From Parabacteroides sp. (GTDB lineage Bacteria; Bacteroidota; Bacteroidia; Bacteroidales; Tannerellaceae), in assembly GCA_017481945.1 (NCBI GenBank), contig JAFUOJ010000014.1:157476-221475 (forward strand): a stretch of DNA of 64,000 nt, in the 5' to 3' direction. Under the pieces are notes generated by a model. It had not been told where the DNA came from. It was given only the letters and a program-made list of their open reading frames with translations, and searched no databases. Shown here in pieces: positions 44,904 through 54,042 of this stretch. The position numbers and the translations under genes are program-made. Every line of letters starts with the position of its first letter. Position 1 is the first letter of the stretch.

Positions 44904-45374
44904 TTATTCCCATTGTGTGAACGGATGTTTGGTCAGCATAGAGTTATAATAACGTCTGTCTCCGCTTACCTCTATTCCCAACCAGTCAGGATGTTTGAAC
45001 GGCTCATTTTCGTAAGCCAATTCTATTTCTGCTAAAATAAGTCCTTCGTTTTCCCCGTGGAAAACATCGACTTCCCAGATGTGTTTTCCGGCAGGAACCA
45101 AGTTTCTTACCTTATCAATAACTCCGGGTTCGCAAAGCTTCAGTAATTCTTCTGCGTCTGCGATAAGGATCTCCTGTTCAAATTCATATCGACTCAATCC
45201 CTTTTCATCAGAGGCCCCTTTGATCGTTAAAAAGCCTCTCTCTCCTCGGATTCGAACTCGGACAGTTCGTCCGGGTTGTGAACAAATGTATCCTTGTACA
45301 ATCCGCTGGGATGAGATTATCTGATGACTAAAGTCTCCTTTAACTAAGAATTTACGTTCTATTTCCGTTGCCAC
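44904..45374 (-). CDS. CYTH domain phosphohydrolase (triphosphatase-like)
   Basis: This 156-residue CYTH protein starts MATEIERKFLVKGDF, the ExExK metal-binding signature. It continues with tunnel-lining RVRIRGERGFLTIKG and EVDVFHGENEGLILAEIEL. Family members hydrolyse inorganic triphosphate, thiamine triphosphate or make cAMP. Bacteroidota members are mostly annotated as adenylate cyclase-like, but triphosphatase is at least as likely. It sits between DUF2027-Smr and DPP11 with short gaps. Confidence 0.87.
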   Translation of the reverse strand: MATEIERKFLVKGDFSHQIISSQRIVQGYICSQPGRTVRVRIRGERGFLTIKGASDEKGLSRYEFEQEILIADAEELLKLCEPGVIDKVRNLVPAGKHIWEVDVFHGENEGLILAEIELAYENEPFKHPDWLGIEVSGDRRYYNSMLTKHPFTQWE

Positions 45375-45399
45375 AAGAAAGACAGATTTATGATTGATT

Positions 45400-46473
45400 T
45401 TATTTAATAGTAACCATCGTTGCTCCGAATCCGTACTCGCGGAAGGAAGCGTCTTGGTAATAATAGTTTTTGTATCTTGTTTTTAGCTCTTTTTCGATCG
45501 CTTTGCGTAGTACCCCTTCTCCTTTGCCGTGAATAAAGACAATTTTTTGTCCTTTCTTGTTGGCATACTTAGCAAGTACTTCATGGAATTTCTCCAATTG
45601 ATAGTTCAACATATCCGTGTTACTTAATCCATGAGTATTATCCAATAGCTCGTTGATATGTAAGTCAACTTCTAAGATTGTGCTATCAGTTGCTTTCTTT
45701 TTAATGATAGTCTGAGGAGCACGACGGTCTTCGCGTACTTTTTTCTGCATAGCCTCTTGTAATTCAGTCGCAGAAATTAGCAGCTCCTTTTCCGGAATGT
45801 CTTGACGGACTATCGGGTGAATCATCGCGTCTTCATCAAAGAAGTCATTCTCCATGAAACAGTGTTGCTTATAGAACTTAACCGTATCCAAATGCAGTTC
45901 TACAGAGATGGCATTCTTTAAGGAATAAGGTTTGTCTTTCTTGAAAGCAATCAATTGTACGCAAATACGCTCTAAATTATTCAAGTCCTCTTTTTGAAAT
46001 TCTTCTAAAAAGATCTGCGTATTCGGTTCTACCATACCATTATAACGGCTGACCCAGCTGTTATTCTGACGACTCATATAGTTGAAAAGCAGGTAATAGT
46101 TACTATCGTTGATGAAATAAGCTTCGTAACCACTGTTCTGCATTACCTTGTTCGGTTCTATCGGTAGATAGGCCAAATAAATGTTCAGACGTTCTCCTTC
46201 GGCTGTTTCGATTACCTTCTCTTCGGGCTCTGGCTCCGGCTTTTTAGGTTGAGGAGCTGGGGTAGGATTGGTTGATGGAAGAGGAGAACGGCGAGAGCTA
46301 TGTACCTGCATTTCACTATCTCCTACCACTACACACTCACGGATAAGTGTAGGAACTTCAAACCCGTCTTCGTCTTCTACCAGCACTTGATCTTTCCCTT
46401 TGAAGCTACGGACAATACCGCCGCCTATACTATTTAGAAAACGTACTTTATCACCAATTTTTATATTACTCAT
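45400..46473 (-). CDS. DUF2027 and Smr domain protein
   Basis: The product of 357 residues begins with a KOW/SH3-like stretch (IGDKVRFLNSIGGGIVRSFKGKDQVLVEDEDGFEVP), then a Pro-rich hinge (PLPSTNPTPAPQPKKPEPEPEE). A beta-rich DUF2027 domain and a C-terminal Smr domain follow, with EVDLHINELL, the helix FHEVLAKYANKKGQ and the motif IHGKGEGVLRKAI. Smr domains act as DNA or RNA endonucleases in MutS2 and related proteins. Activity here is unknown. ATG 46473 is chosen over 46503. A minus-strand TACTTTTG box at 46501-46508 lies just upstream. Confidence 0.88.
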   Translation of the reverse strand: MSNIKIGDKVRFLNSIGGGIVRSFKGKDQVLVEDEDGFEVPTLIRECVVVGDSEMQVHSSRRSPLPSTNPTPAPQPKKPEPEPEEKVIETAEGERLNIYLAYLPIEPNKVMQNSGYEAYFINDSNYYLLFNYMSRQNNSWVSRYNGMVEPNTQIFLEEFQKEDLNNLERICVQLIAFKKDKPYSLKNAISVELHLDTVKFYKQHCFMENDFFDEDAMIHPIVRQDIPEKELLISATELQEAMQKKVREDRRAPQTIIKKKATDSTILEVDLHINELLDNTHGLSNTDMLNYQLEKFHEVLAKYANKKGQKIVFIHGKGEGVLRKAIEKELKTRYKNYYYQDASFREYGFGATMVTIK

Positions 46474-46571
46474 ATTATAATGTCTTTTTTGATTCCGGCA
46501 CAAAAGTAGTAAATCCGAATCGGTTAATCTTCTTTTTTCGACAAATAGTCCGATTTTAACCGACTGACAGT

Positions 46572-47366
46572 CTATTTCAAGCCTCTGGCTTTATAGATAC
46601 GATCTTTTGCTTCATTAATTCGTTGGAACTTTTCATTTGCTGCTTTTCGGATGTCTTCACCTAACGTAGCAACTTTATCCGGATGATGTTTGATTGCCAT
46701 TTTCCGATAAGCACTGCGTACTTCATCGTCAGTTGCAGTCGGTTCAATTTCAAGAACTTTGTAAGCGTCTTCCAATGTGTTCCCCTTTAGGTTCAACATG
46801 GATTCAACCTCTTTCTCTGAAAGATGTAGTACCGTAGCGATTTCTTTTAAAGCTTCTATCTCTTGCTGACAAACGTTACCATCGCTCTTAGCTATTTCTG
46901 CTAAGAATGCTAATAATTGCAAACGTTCCTCAAGACTGGTGTTATAAGAGATTTGTGTACCGCATTCTCGGATTGTATTCTTAAACGCCTGCGGATTCTC
47001 TGCATTCATACGTTTCTGCTGTTCAAAAAGTCTAAGGAGTATTTCTTCTCCCTCTTGGACAGCCATTTCTCCGAAATTCATTCGTAAGAATTTGCGAACG
47101 AACTCCATTTCGCTATGCATAATTTTGTTGTCAGCTTTAATGATATATGACGCTAAAACCAACAAAGAGAAAAGGAAACTATTACGTTGTCCCATATAAG
47201 GATTCTGATTTCCCTGCGGTTCTCCGTAAGTTCTCCCGCGAAATATCTCTTCCGCCTGCTTATTCCCCTCTTCCAAAAGAGAACCCAATATAACACCAGC
47301 TAAAGCTCCTAAAGGTCCTGCTGTTATGAATCCAATGATTCCTCCAATCCATTTTCCTGTACTCAT
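46572..47366 (-). CDS. TerB-like and DnaJ domain co-chaperone (DjlA-like)
   Basis: This 264-residue protein has a Gly/Ala-rich amphipathic or membrane-associated N-terminus (GGIIGFITAGPLGALAGVILGSLLEE, about 8-33). A TerB-like helical domain follows (about 65-175), then a C-terminal J domain with the HPD motif in IKHHPDKVA (about 230). The order matches DjlA, a membrane DnaK co-chaperone, though here the first segment looks less like a transmembrane helix. It is separated from DUF2027-Smr by about 98 bp. Confidence 0.85.
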   Translation of the reverse strand: MSTGKWIGGIIGFITAGPLGALAGVILGSLLEEGNKQAEEIFRGRTYGEPQGNQNPYMGQRNSFLFSLLVLASYIIKADNKIMHSEMEFVRKFLRMNFGEMAVQEGEEILLRLFEQQKRMNAENPQAFKNTIRECGTQISYNTSLEERLQLLAFLAEIAKSDGNVCQQEIEALKEIATVLHLSEKEVESMLNLKGNTLEDAYKVLEIEPTATDDEVRSAYRKMAIKHHPDKVATLGEDIRKAANEKFQRINEAKDRIYKARGLK

Positions 47367-47443
47367 ACTATACTTTGAATAAAATGATTTTATATTCGTA
47401 CAAATATACGAAGAACCTACAAAAGTTTCTTTACCTATGTAAA

Positions 47444-47489
47444 TTTCTTTCCTCCTTAGGAAAAAATTTTTTCTTGGTTAGGAAAGAAA
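47444..47489. repeat. Short palindromic block (ttctttcct / aggaaagaaa words)
   Basis: Arms tttctttcct (47444-47453) and aggaaagaaa (47480-47489) are perfect complements around an inner palindrome gaaaaaa/ttttttc (47460-47473). Further copies of the same words flank it (tttctttac at 47426, aattccttgg at 47490). It lies in the divergent gap between the DnaJ-like gene and queA. Confidence 0.6.
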
Positions 47490-47541
47490 AATTCCTTGGG
47501 TAAGGGAGTGGAGAGTTGTTTTAATTCTTATGTTTTATCTG

Positions 47542-47549
47542 TACTTTTG
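47542..47549 (+). promoter_or_regulatory. -7 box of queA
   Basis: TACTTTTG fits TAnnTTTG and lies 39 bp before the start codon. A -33 TTTG is not evident; TTTT at 47519-47522 is spaced 19 bp away. Confidence 0.5.
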
Positions 47550-47587
47550 CAACCAACTTTTTAAGAGTAGAGATAATAGAATAGATT

Positions 47588-48808
47588 ATGACTACAAAGA
47601 CACAACAAATACGAATTGAAGAGTTTGATTATCCGCTTCCAGATGAACGAATTGCTAAATTCCCATTGGCAAAACGGGATGAATCAAAACTGTTATTATA
47701 TAAAGATGGAAAAGTAAGTGAGAGCGTGTTCAAACACATAGTAGACTATTTACCGGAAGGAACGTTGATGGTTTATAATAATACACGCGTAATCCAGGCA
47801 CGTCTCTTATTCCGAAAGGAAACAGGAGCGAAGATCGAAATCTTTTGTTTAGAGCCGGTAGAACCTCATGACTATGCATTGGTTTTTCAACAGACTAAGT
47901 GTTGTCGTTGGACCTGTTTAGTCGGAAATTTGAAGAAATGGAAAGAGGGACGTTTGACAAAGGAGGTACAATGGCAAGGAGAAGTGGTCCGTTTGCAGGC
48001 CGAAAAGCTACAAAGTTGTGGGGATAGCCATCTGATTGAATTTAGTTGGGATCATCCGAGCTGTACTTTTGCAGATTTGTTGGATGCTGCTGGTGTGCTC
48101 CCTATTCCTCCATATTTGAACCGAGAGACAGAGGAAAGTGATTTGAAAACTTATCAGACGGTATATTCTAAAATTAAAGGGTCAGTTGCCGCTCCAACAG
48201 CCGGATTGCATTTTACTCCGGAAGTGTTAGCAGACATTGACGCACATGGTTTTGGTCGGGAAGAGGTTACACTTCATGTTGGGGCCGGTACCTTCAAACC
48301 GGTAAAAAGTGAAACGATTGAAGGACATGAAATGCACACAGAGTTCATTTCTGTTCGTCGTAGTTCGATTGAGCGAATTCAACGGAATTTAGGAAAGATT
48401 GTTGCTGTTGGAACGACCTCTGTCCGGACGTTGGAAAGCTTGTACTATATAGGTGTGACATTAGCAACTCACCCGGAGGCAACGGCTGATGACTTGGTCG
48501 TACAGCAATGGATGCCGTATGATGAGGCGAATAACGTTTTGTCAGCTGAGGAAGCTTTACAAAATATATTGGATTACTTAGATAGACATCAGTCGGAAAC
48601 GTTGGTGACAGCAACCCGTATTATTATAGCTCCGGGGTATACGTTTAAAATTGTACGAGGAATCGTTACAAATTTTCATCAGCCTAAGAGCACGTTATTA
48701 TTGTTAATCTCAGCTTTTGTAAAAGGGGATTGGAAGCAAATTTATGATTATGCGCTGACACATGATTTTCGCTTCTTGAGTTATGGGGATAGTTCGCTGC
48801 TGTTGTAG
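47588..48808 (+). CDS. queA: S-adenosylmethionine:tRNA ribosyltransferase-isomerase QueA
   Basis: QueA transfers and isomerises the ribosyl part of SAM onto 7-aminomethyl-7-deazaguanine in tRNA to form epoxyqueuosine. The 406-residue product has the family motifs FDYPLPDERIAKFPL, VYNNTRVIQARL, GSVAAPTAGLHFT and VGAGTFKPV, and TNFHQPKSTLLLL. It is a little longer than the usual 340-360, with the extra residues distributed. It is the first gene of a plus-strand run with porE. Confidence 0.93.
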   Translation: MTTKTQQIRIEEFDYPLPDERIAKFPLAKRDESKLLLYKDGKVSESVFKHIVDYLPEGTLMVYNNTRVIQARLLFRKETGAKIEIFCLEPVEPHDYALVFQQTKCCRWTCLVGNLKKWKEGRLTKEVQWQGEVVRLQAEKLQSCGDSHLIEFSWDHPSCTFADLLDAAGVLPIPPYLNRETEESDLKTYQTVYSKIKGSVAAPTAGLHFTPEVLADIDAHGFGREEVTLHVGAGTFKPVKSETIEGHEMHTEFISVRRSSIERIQRNLGKIVAVGTTSVRTLESLYYIGVTLATHPEATADDLVVQQWMPYDEANNVLSAEEALQNILDYLDRHQSETLVTATRIIIAPGYTFKIVRGIVTNFHQPKSTLLLLISAFVKGDWKQIYDYALTHDFRFLSYGDSSLLL

Positions 48809-48864
48809 GCATTATACAATAAAACAGATAGATTTCTGTTTATATACATATATTAGATAGAAGA

Positions 48865-50853
48865 ATGAAATATATTACTCCCTATTTATATCTACTGTTA
48901 GCAGTGTCACTCTTTCATTCCTGTAAATCCGTGAAGTTGAGTGACGCAGAGGAGAAGCACCGTATTGGAGAGTACTTCGAGGCGGCAGCCCTTTATCGGA
49001 AAGTATATACGAAGACTTCACCCGAAAAGAGAGACTTACGCGGATATATTGCATTCCGTATGGCTGAATGTAACCGTTTGATTAATAATACACCGCGAGC
49101 TACCAGCGCTTATATGAATGCGTTACGCTATAATTATCCCGATAGCATTGTGAATCTCCGTTTGGGACAGATGTATCAAAAAGCCGGCCGTTATGGAGAA
49201 GCTATTAAACACTACAATGAATATCTGCTGGCGGAACCGGGGAGTGTTTTGGCTTTTAATGGGATTGCCGGAAGCGAGGTTGCAACAAAATGGAAACAGA
49301 ATCCGACTCGTTACGAAGTGAAGAAAATGGAGAAGTTTAATTCCCGCCGATCGGAGTTTAGTCCGATGCTTTTCGGTGATAAGTTCGATCAGCTCTACTT
49401 TGCCTCTTCCCGCCAGTCGAAAAGAGGAGAGAAAGACAAGGAGGAAACAAACAATGCGATTACCGGATTGTTGAATAATGACTTCTTCTTGGTGAAGCAA
49501 GATGAAAATGGGGCTTGGCAAGCACCGATAGAGTTGGAGGATGAAGTGAATACGGAGTTTGACGAGGGAACCCCCTCCTTTTCGAAAGACGGAAATACAA
49601 TGTATTATACCTATTGCGCACAGGATCCGGAAGGACATCGAACATCGGAGATTTATGTTTCTACGCGTAGTAGTGCCAAATGGGGAAAGGGTACTCGGGT
49701 TTCTATCGTAAAAGATTCGGTAACCGCATTGGGTCATCCGGCTATCTCTCCAGATGGTAAGTATCTATATTATGTGTCTGACGCCGTAGGCGGTTATGGA
49801 GGGAAAGACCTCTTTCGTTCTCGTGTAGTAGGAAATGATTTCGGGCCGATGGAGAATTTGGGAGCGGAGATTAATACGCCGGGAGATGAAATGTTTCCGT
49901 ACGTACGTGACTCAGTGACGATTTATTTTGCCTCGGATGGCCATCCGGGTATGGGTGGATTAGATCTTTTCAAAGCGACTTTGGATAGTACAGGGAAGTG
50001 GAATGTAGAGAATCTAAAAGCCCCGATTAATTCAGCAGGAGATGATTTTGGGATTACGTTTGCCGGGGATAAAGAAAAAGGTTTCTTTAGTTCTAATCGT
50101 AATGACGCACGCGGTTACGACCATTTGTATTCCTTTGAGCTTCCGACCATCACGATCTTTATAGAAGGAATTGTTTTCGATGTGGATGAAAATCCGATTG
50201 AAAATGCAACGGTACGTATTGTAGGCAAAGACGGATTGAATGAAAAGGTATTGGCAAAAAAAGACGGAAAGTATCGGGTTGAATTGGAGCGCGATATTCG
50301 CTATGTTATGATGGCCAGTGCTCGTGGATATCTAAATCAGAACTTTGAGTTACATACCGGACCGGAGGAGAAGAACGAAACCTATATTGTTGATTTCTTC
50401 TTATCACCGATTAGTAAACCGGTCGTGATAGAGAATATTTTTTATGATTTCGATAAAGCGACTTTGAGACCGGAGTCCAAGAAAGCACTTGACGAAATGA
50501 TTAAGATGTTAAATGACAACCCCAATGTAACGATAGAGCTGGGAGCGCACACAGACCGTAAAGGTTCAGATAAATATAATGAACGTTTGGCGCAGCGTCG
50601 GGCACAATCTGTTGTTGATTATTTGATTGCCGGAGGTATTGCTAAAGATCGATTAGAAGCTAAGGGATATGGTGAAAGTGTACCGAAGACTATTAACAAG
50701 AAGATGGCTAAGAACTATGACTTCCTGAATGAGGGAGATATTTTAAACGAAGAGTTTATTGAGAAGTTAACTCCTGAGCAACAGGAGGCTGCTGACCAGA
50801 TAAATCGTCGAACAGAGTTTAAGGTCTTGCGTACAAACTATAATCTATTTTAG
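48865..50853 (+). CDS. porE: PorE-like T9SS outer-membrane lipoprotein (TPR, PD40, carboxypeptidase-regulatory, OmpA domains)
   Basis: This 662-residue lipoprotein (LFHSC, Cys20) has four modules in order: TPR helices (about 25-130), a WD40-like PD40 propeller (about 160-425; repeats such as GTPSFSKDGNTMYYT and HPAISPDGKYLYYVSD), a carboxypeptidase-regulatory fold (about 430-515), and a C-terminal OmpA domain binding peptidoglycan (ELGAHTDRKGSDKYNERLAQRRAQSV). This layout matches PorE of P. gingivalis, which anchors the type IX machinery to the wall. A homologous paralogue is the alternative. A DUF5106 thioredoxin-like gene follows 25 bp later. Confidence 0.85.
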   Translation: MKYITPYLYLLLAVSLFHSCKSVKLSDAEEKHRIGEYFEAAALYRKVYTKTSPEKRDLRGYIAFRMAECNRLINNTPRATSAYMNALRYNYPDSIVNLRLGQMYQKAGRYGEAIKHYNEYLLAEPGSVLAFNGIAGSEVATKWKQNPTRYEVKKMEKFNSRRSEFSPMLFGDKFDQLYFASSRQSKRGEKDKEETNNAITGLLNNDFFLVKQDENGAWQAPIELEDEVNTEFDEGTPSFSKDGNTMYYTYCAQDPEGHRTSEIYVSTRSSAKWGKGTRVSIVKDSVTALGHPAISPDGKYLYYVSDAVGGYGGKDLFRSRVVGNDFGPMENLGAEINTPGDEMFPYVRDSVTIYFASDGHPGMGGLDLFKATLDSTGKWNVENLKAPINSAGDDFGITFAGDKEKGFFSSNRNDARGYDHLYSFELPTITIFIEGIVFDVDENPIENATVRIVGKDGLNEKVLAKKDGKYRVELERDIRYVMMASARGYLNQNFELHTGPEEKNETYIVDFFLSPISKPVVIENIFYDFDKATLRPESKKALDEMIKMLNDNPNVTIELGAHTDRKGSDKYNERLAQRRAQSVVDYLIAGGIAKDRLEAKGYGESVPKTINKKMAKNYDFLNEGDILNEEFIEKLTPEQQEAADQINRRTEFKVLRTNYNLF

Positions 50854-50878
50854 TCAGAACGAATAAATACAGAATTTT

Positions 50879-51796
50879 ATGCGAATGAAACTACTTTGTC
50901 TACTCGCTTTCATCGGATTTGTGACTGCTTGCAACGGACAGTCTACTAAGCCTGTAGAAGTAAACGATACAAAAGAGAGAACATTTAAAACCATTATGGT
51001 CCCTGATACGTTGAGGAAGCCAGAGGAGCGGGCATTGTATATAGCAAAACATTATTGGGATACGTTTGATTTTACAGATACAGCGTTTGTGCATTTACCG
51101 GAAGTGATGGAACCGGCCTTTGTGACCTATCTTGAGATTTTGAAGTATGTACCGGAAGATATGGCTTCTGTCTCTATCAAAGAAATGATGGATAAGACTG
51201 AGATAGATAGTACAATGTTTTCCTATTTGGCTGAGTTATATGAAAAGTATCTTTACGACTTGGAGTCTCCGCAACGGAATGAGTCAATGTTTATTTATGC
51301 GTTAGAGGCGATTTTGGACGCTCCGGTTTGGAATGAGGTACAGAAAGTACGTCCGGCTCATCTGTTAGAGTTAGCAGTAAGGAATAAGGTAGGAGAACCT
51401 GCTACGGATTTTACCTATACGTTGGCAGACGGTAAGGAACGAACCCTATATCAATTGGGGGCAGATCGAATCTTGCTCTTTTTCTATGATCCGGATTGTC
51501 ATACTTGCTTGGAAACAACAGACAAGCTGGCTAATTCATCATTGGTAAAGAATGCTATTCAGAAGAATAGGCTTCAAATATTAGCTGTTTATCCGGGAGA
51601 AGATTTGTATGCATGGAAGAATCATCTTTCTTATATCCCGAATCAATGGATAAACGCTTATGACGCTACGGGACGTATAAAAAATGAAGAGATCTACGAT
51701 CTGAAAGCCAGTCCGACACTTTATTTGTTGGATAAAGATAAGAAGGTCATACTGAAAGACGCTACGTTTGAGCAGATTGAATCGCTTTTACAATGA
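50879..51796 (+). CDS. DUF5106 thioredoxin-fold lipoprotein
   Basis: This 305-residue lipoprotein (lipobox VTAC, Cys18) has a helical DUF5106-like N-terminal part (about 35-170) and a thioredoxin/TlpA-like C-terminal domain. The latter holds FFYDPDCHTCLETTDKL (CxxC, near residue 207) and SPTLYLLDKDKKVI with the cis-Pro. It is predicted to be a periplasm-facing disulfide or redox protein. It sits 25 bp after porE and may serve assembly of envelope proteins; the role is not established. Confidence 0.8.
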   Translation: MRMKLLCLLAFIGFVTACNGQSTKPVEVNDTKERTFKTIMVPDTLRKPEERALYIAKHYWDTFDFTDTAFVHLPEVMEPAFVTYLEILKYVPEDMASVSIKEMMDKTEIDSTMFSYLAELYEKYLYDLESPQRNESMFIYALEAILDAPVWNEVQKVRPAHLLELAVRNKVGEPATDFTYTLADGKERTLYQLGADRILLFFYDPDCHTCLETTDKLANSSLVKNAIQKNRLQILAVYPGEDLYAWKNHLSYIPNQWINAYDATGRIKNEEIYDLKASPTLYLLDKDKKVILKDATFEQIESLLQ

Positions 51797-51893
51797 ACTA
51801 TTAATCACTGTTAAGCAGAGATACGATAGATTGAAATAATGCTAAAAGCGCAAACTTTTTACGATTTTGCATGTTGTATAACATAAAAACCTT

Positions 51894-51901
51894 TATATTT
51901 G
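51894..51901 (+). promoter_or_regulatory. -7 box of the candidate small RNA
   Basis: TATATTTG fits TAnnTTTG. A gTTG at 51873-51876 is spaced 17 bp and TTTG at 51866-51869 is spaced 24 bp; neither is ideal. Confidence 0.45.
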
Positions 51902-51907
51902 CACTGT

Positions 51908-51978
51908 GTTTTTCATGGTATTAGATTTAAGGTTAGCAATGAAGATTGGTTGTCGTGATGACAACCTTTTCTTTTTTT
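51908..51978 (+). ncRNA. Candidate small RNA of about 70 nt
   Basis: A Bacteroides-type -7 box (51894-51901) and a clean intrinsic terminator (51948-51978) bracket about 70 bases with no ORF of note. The terminator could alternatively serve only the upstream DUF5106 gene, which stops at 51796. The RNA start is estimated from the box, not observed. No known RNA family was recognised. Confidence 0.35.
51948..51978 (+). terminator. Intrinsic terminator before the bifunctional nuclease gene
   Basis: Stem ggttgtc/gacaacc with a five-base loop followed by ttttcttttttt. It terminates the DUF5106 transcript and/or the candidate small RNA. Confidence 0.88.
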
Positions 51979-52068
51979 AGATTGTTCCTATTTTTACTTT
52001 CTTCTGGAAATCTTTTTAAGAATCTGAAATAATATTACTTTTGTGTATTGACTAAAAATTAAGATCAC

Positions 52069-52710
52069 GTGGAAGCAAAAATAAAACTACGGGTACAAGG
52101 ATTGACAAACAGTCAAGTTCAGTCAGGGGCGTACGCCTTGATTTTAGCAGAAGAAAAAGGAATTCATCGTGTCCCTATCATTGTTGGTACAGCAGAAGCC
52201 CAATCTATTGCGATTGCTTTAGAGAAGGTTAAAATTCCTCGACCACTGACGCACGATTTATTTGTTGCGTTTGCTCAGACATTTAAGATTCAAATACGTG
52301 AAGTTTTGATTTATAAATATGAAGACGGAATCTTCTATTCGGAGTTGCTCCTTGATGATGGCTTTAAGCAGATTCGTTTAGACTCTCGTACTTCAGACGC
52401 GATAGCGATTGCATTGCGTGTCAATTGCCCGATTTATGCGACAATCAAGATCATAACTGATTGTGGAGTCGTTTTGGACGATGGTCTTTATGAATTGGAT
52501 GACGAAGAGGAGGAAAAATGGGAATTGATGGATTTGGATCCGGAAGAGATAACAGATGAATACACTTTGAGGAGGAAACTTTCATTCATGAGAGAAGAGG
52601 ATTTAGTTTCTCGCTTGGAGGAGGCTGTGAAAAAAGAGAATTATGAATATGCTAAGATGTACAAGGACGAACTTCGTCGTCGGAAAGAGGAAGAACGGGA
52701 ATCATGGTAG
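52069..52710 (+). CDS. Bifunctional nuclease (BFN/DUF151) with C-terminal UVR motif
   Basis: This 213-residue protein has the BFN domain (about 1-135: VPIIVGTAEAQSIAIAL and TSDAIAIALR) described in plants and bacteria as having both RNase and DNase activity. A UvrB/UvrC-type UVR helix pair follows near the C-terminus (RLEEAVKKENYEYAKMYKDELRRR). The start is GTG at 52069. TACTTTTG at 52036-52043 is a probable -7 box. It overlaps the transporter gene by 7 bp. Confidence 0.87.
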   Translation: MEAKIKLRVQGLTNSQVQSGAYALILAEEKGIHRVPIIVGTAEAQSIAIALEKVKIPRPLTHDLFVAFAQTFKIQIREVLIYKYEDGIFYSELLLDDGFKQIRLDSRTSDAIAIALRVNCPIYATIKIITDCGVVLDDGLYELDDEEEEKWELMDLDPEEITDEYTLRRKLSFMREEDLVSRLEEAVKKENYEYAKMYKDELRRRKEEERESW

Positions 52711-54014
52711 AGCAATCCTTTAGTATAGAATCCCTTTTACGTGGTCTCTTGGGCATTGTAACGGTGTTGGGAGCTGCCTACTGTATAAGCTACGATCGGA
52801 AGCGGATTGATTGGAAGTTAGTAGCCGGCGGACTGTTTATGCAGCTGTTGTTTGCTTTGGCCGTACTGTATATTCCTTTGGTTGGAACCCTATTAGAATG
52901 GGTCGGGAAAGCTTTTATTAAAGTAATGGATTTCACGCAGGCCGGTGTCAATTTCCTGTTAGGCCCATTGGTAGCTAAGAGCGAAGGGTTTATCTTTCTG
53001 CTGCACTCCTTACCCGTCGTGATATTCTTCTCTGCTTTGGTCTCTCTCTTTTACCATTGGGGTATCATTCAGCGTGTAGTCGGTGCTTTCTCATGGGTAT
53101 TACGTCGTTTTATGAATATATCCGGAGCGGAAGGTTTAGTTACTTCTGGTAATGTCTTCTTAGGAATGAGCGAGTCTCCGGTTTTGATTAAGAACTATTT
53201 GCCAACCATGAACCGCTCTGAGATCTTTTTGGTAATGGTCTCCGGGATGGGAACAATTGCCGGAACGGTCATGGGAACCTATATCGGTTTGTTGTCCGGA
53301 GGAGACCCCGTTGCGAAGCTCCTCTTTGCGAAACATCTGCTTTCTGCCTCTTTGATGGCAGCTCCGGGTGCGATTGTGTTGGCGAAGATCTTGTGTCCGC
53401 AAACGGAACGTGTAGAGGATCGGCCGGCTTATATCATGCGAGAAGATAAGCATGCCACTATGTTGGACGCTTTGGCTGCCGGAACTTCGACCGGGGTACA
53501 TCTATTGGTCAATATCGCAGCCATGCTATTGGTCTTTATCGCCCTAATCGCCTTTGCCAATTATCTTTTGGAAGGGATTATTGGTCGTTATACCGGATTG
53601 AACGAATGGATTGCCACTCTCACAGCGGGTAAAGCGCAGGGATTAACTTTCCAGTTTCTCTTAGGCGTCCTTCTTTCTCCTTTCATGTGGCTGATAGGTG
53701 TTCCTTGGCAGGACGCGATGTTGGTCGGCTCTCTCTTGGGGCAGAAGACGATCCTAAATGAGTTTGTCGCCTACTTCCAAATGCAGGAGTGGAAAGAGGC
53801 CGGTCTTTTTGTCTATCAGAAGTCAATCTTAATGTCTACCTATATTCTTTGTGGATTTGCCAATATCTCTTCCATCGGAATCTTGTTGGGAAGTATGGGT
53901 GTATTAGTCCCTGAGAAACGGGCGATGATTACGAAGTTAGGCTTTCCTGCGATGGTAGGAGGGGCCTTAGTCTCTGTTCTCTCCGCTACAATTGTCGGCA
54001 TGATATTAGGATAA
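52704..54014 (+). CDS. Concentrative nucleoside transporter (CNT/NupC family)
   Basis: This 436-residue inner-membrane protein has the CNT fold. Family motifs: FFSALVSLFYHWGIIQRVVGAFSWVLR, SGAEGLVTSGNVFLGMSESPVLIKNYLP, and GKAQGLTFQFLLGVLLSPFMWLIGVPWQDAMLVGSLLGQKTILNEFVAY. It couples nucleoside uptake to Na+ or H+. Cation and base specificity cannot be read here. It is translationally coupled to the nuclease upstream, suggesting a nucleic-acid salvage role for the pair. Confidence 0.92.
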   Translation: MVEQSFSIESLLRGLLGIVTVLGAAYCISYDRKRIDWKLVAGGLFMQLLFALAVLYIPLVGTLLEWVGKAFIKVMDFTQAGVNFLLGPLVAKSEGFIFLLHSLPVVIFFSALVSLFYHWGIIQRVVGAFSWVLRRFMNISGAEGLVTSGNVFLGMSESPVLIKNYLPTMNRSEIFLVMVSGMGTIAGTVMGTYIGLLSGGDPVAKLLFAKHLLSASLMAAPGAIVLAKILCPQTERVEDRPAYIMREDKHATMLDALAAGTSTGVHLLVNIAAMLLVFIALIAFANYLLEGIIGRYTGLNEWIATLTAGKAQGLTFQFLLGVLLSPFMWLIGVPWQDAMLVGSLLGQKTILNEFVAYFQMQEWKEAGLFVYQKSILMSTYILCGFANISSIGILLGSMGVLVPEKRAMITKLGFPAMVGGALVSVLSATIVGMILG

Positions 54015-54042
54015 TGAATCATTGAAAATAAAGAAAAAAGCT

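Noticed and set aside
49123-49737. Minus-strand frame of 204 codons inside porE
   Set aside because: Shadow of the PorE frame; no domain or signal recognised.
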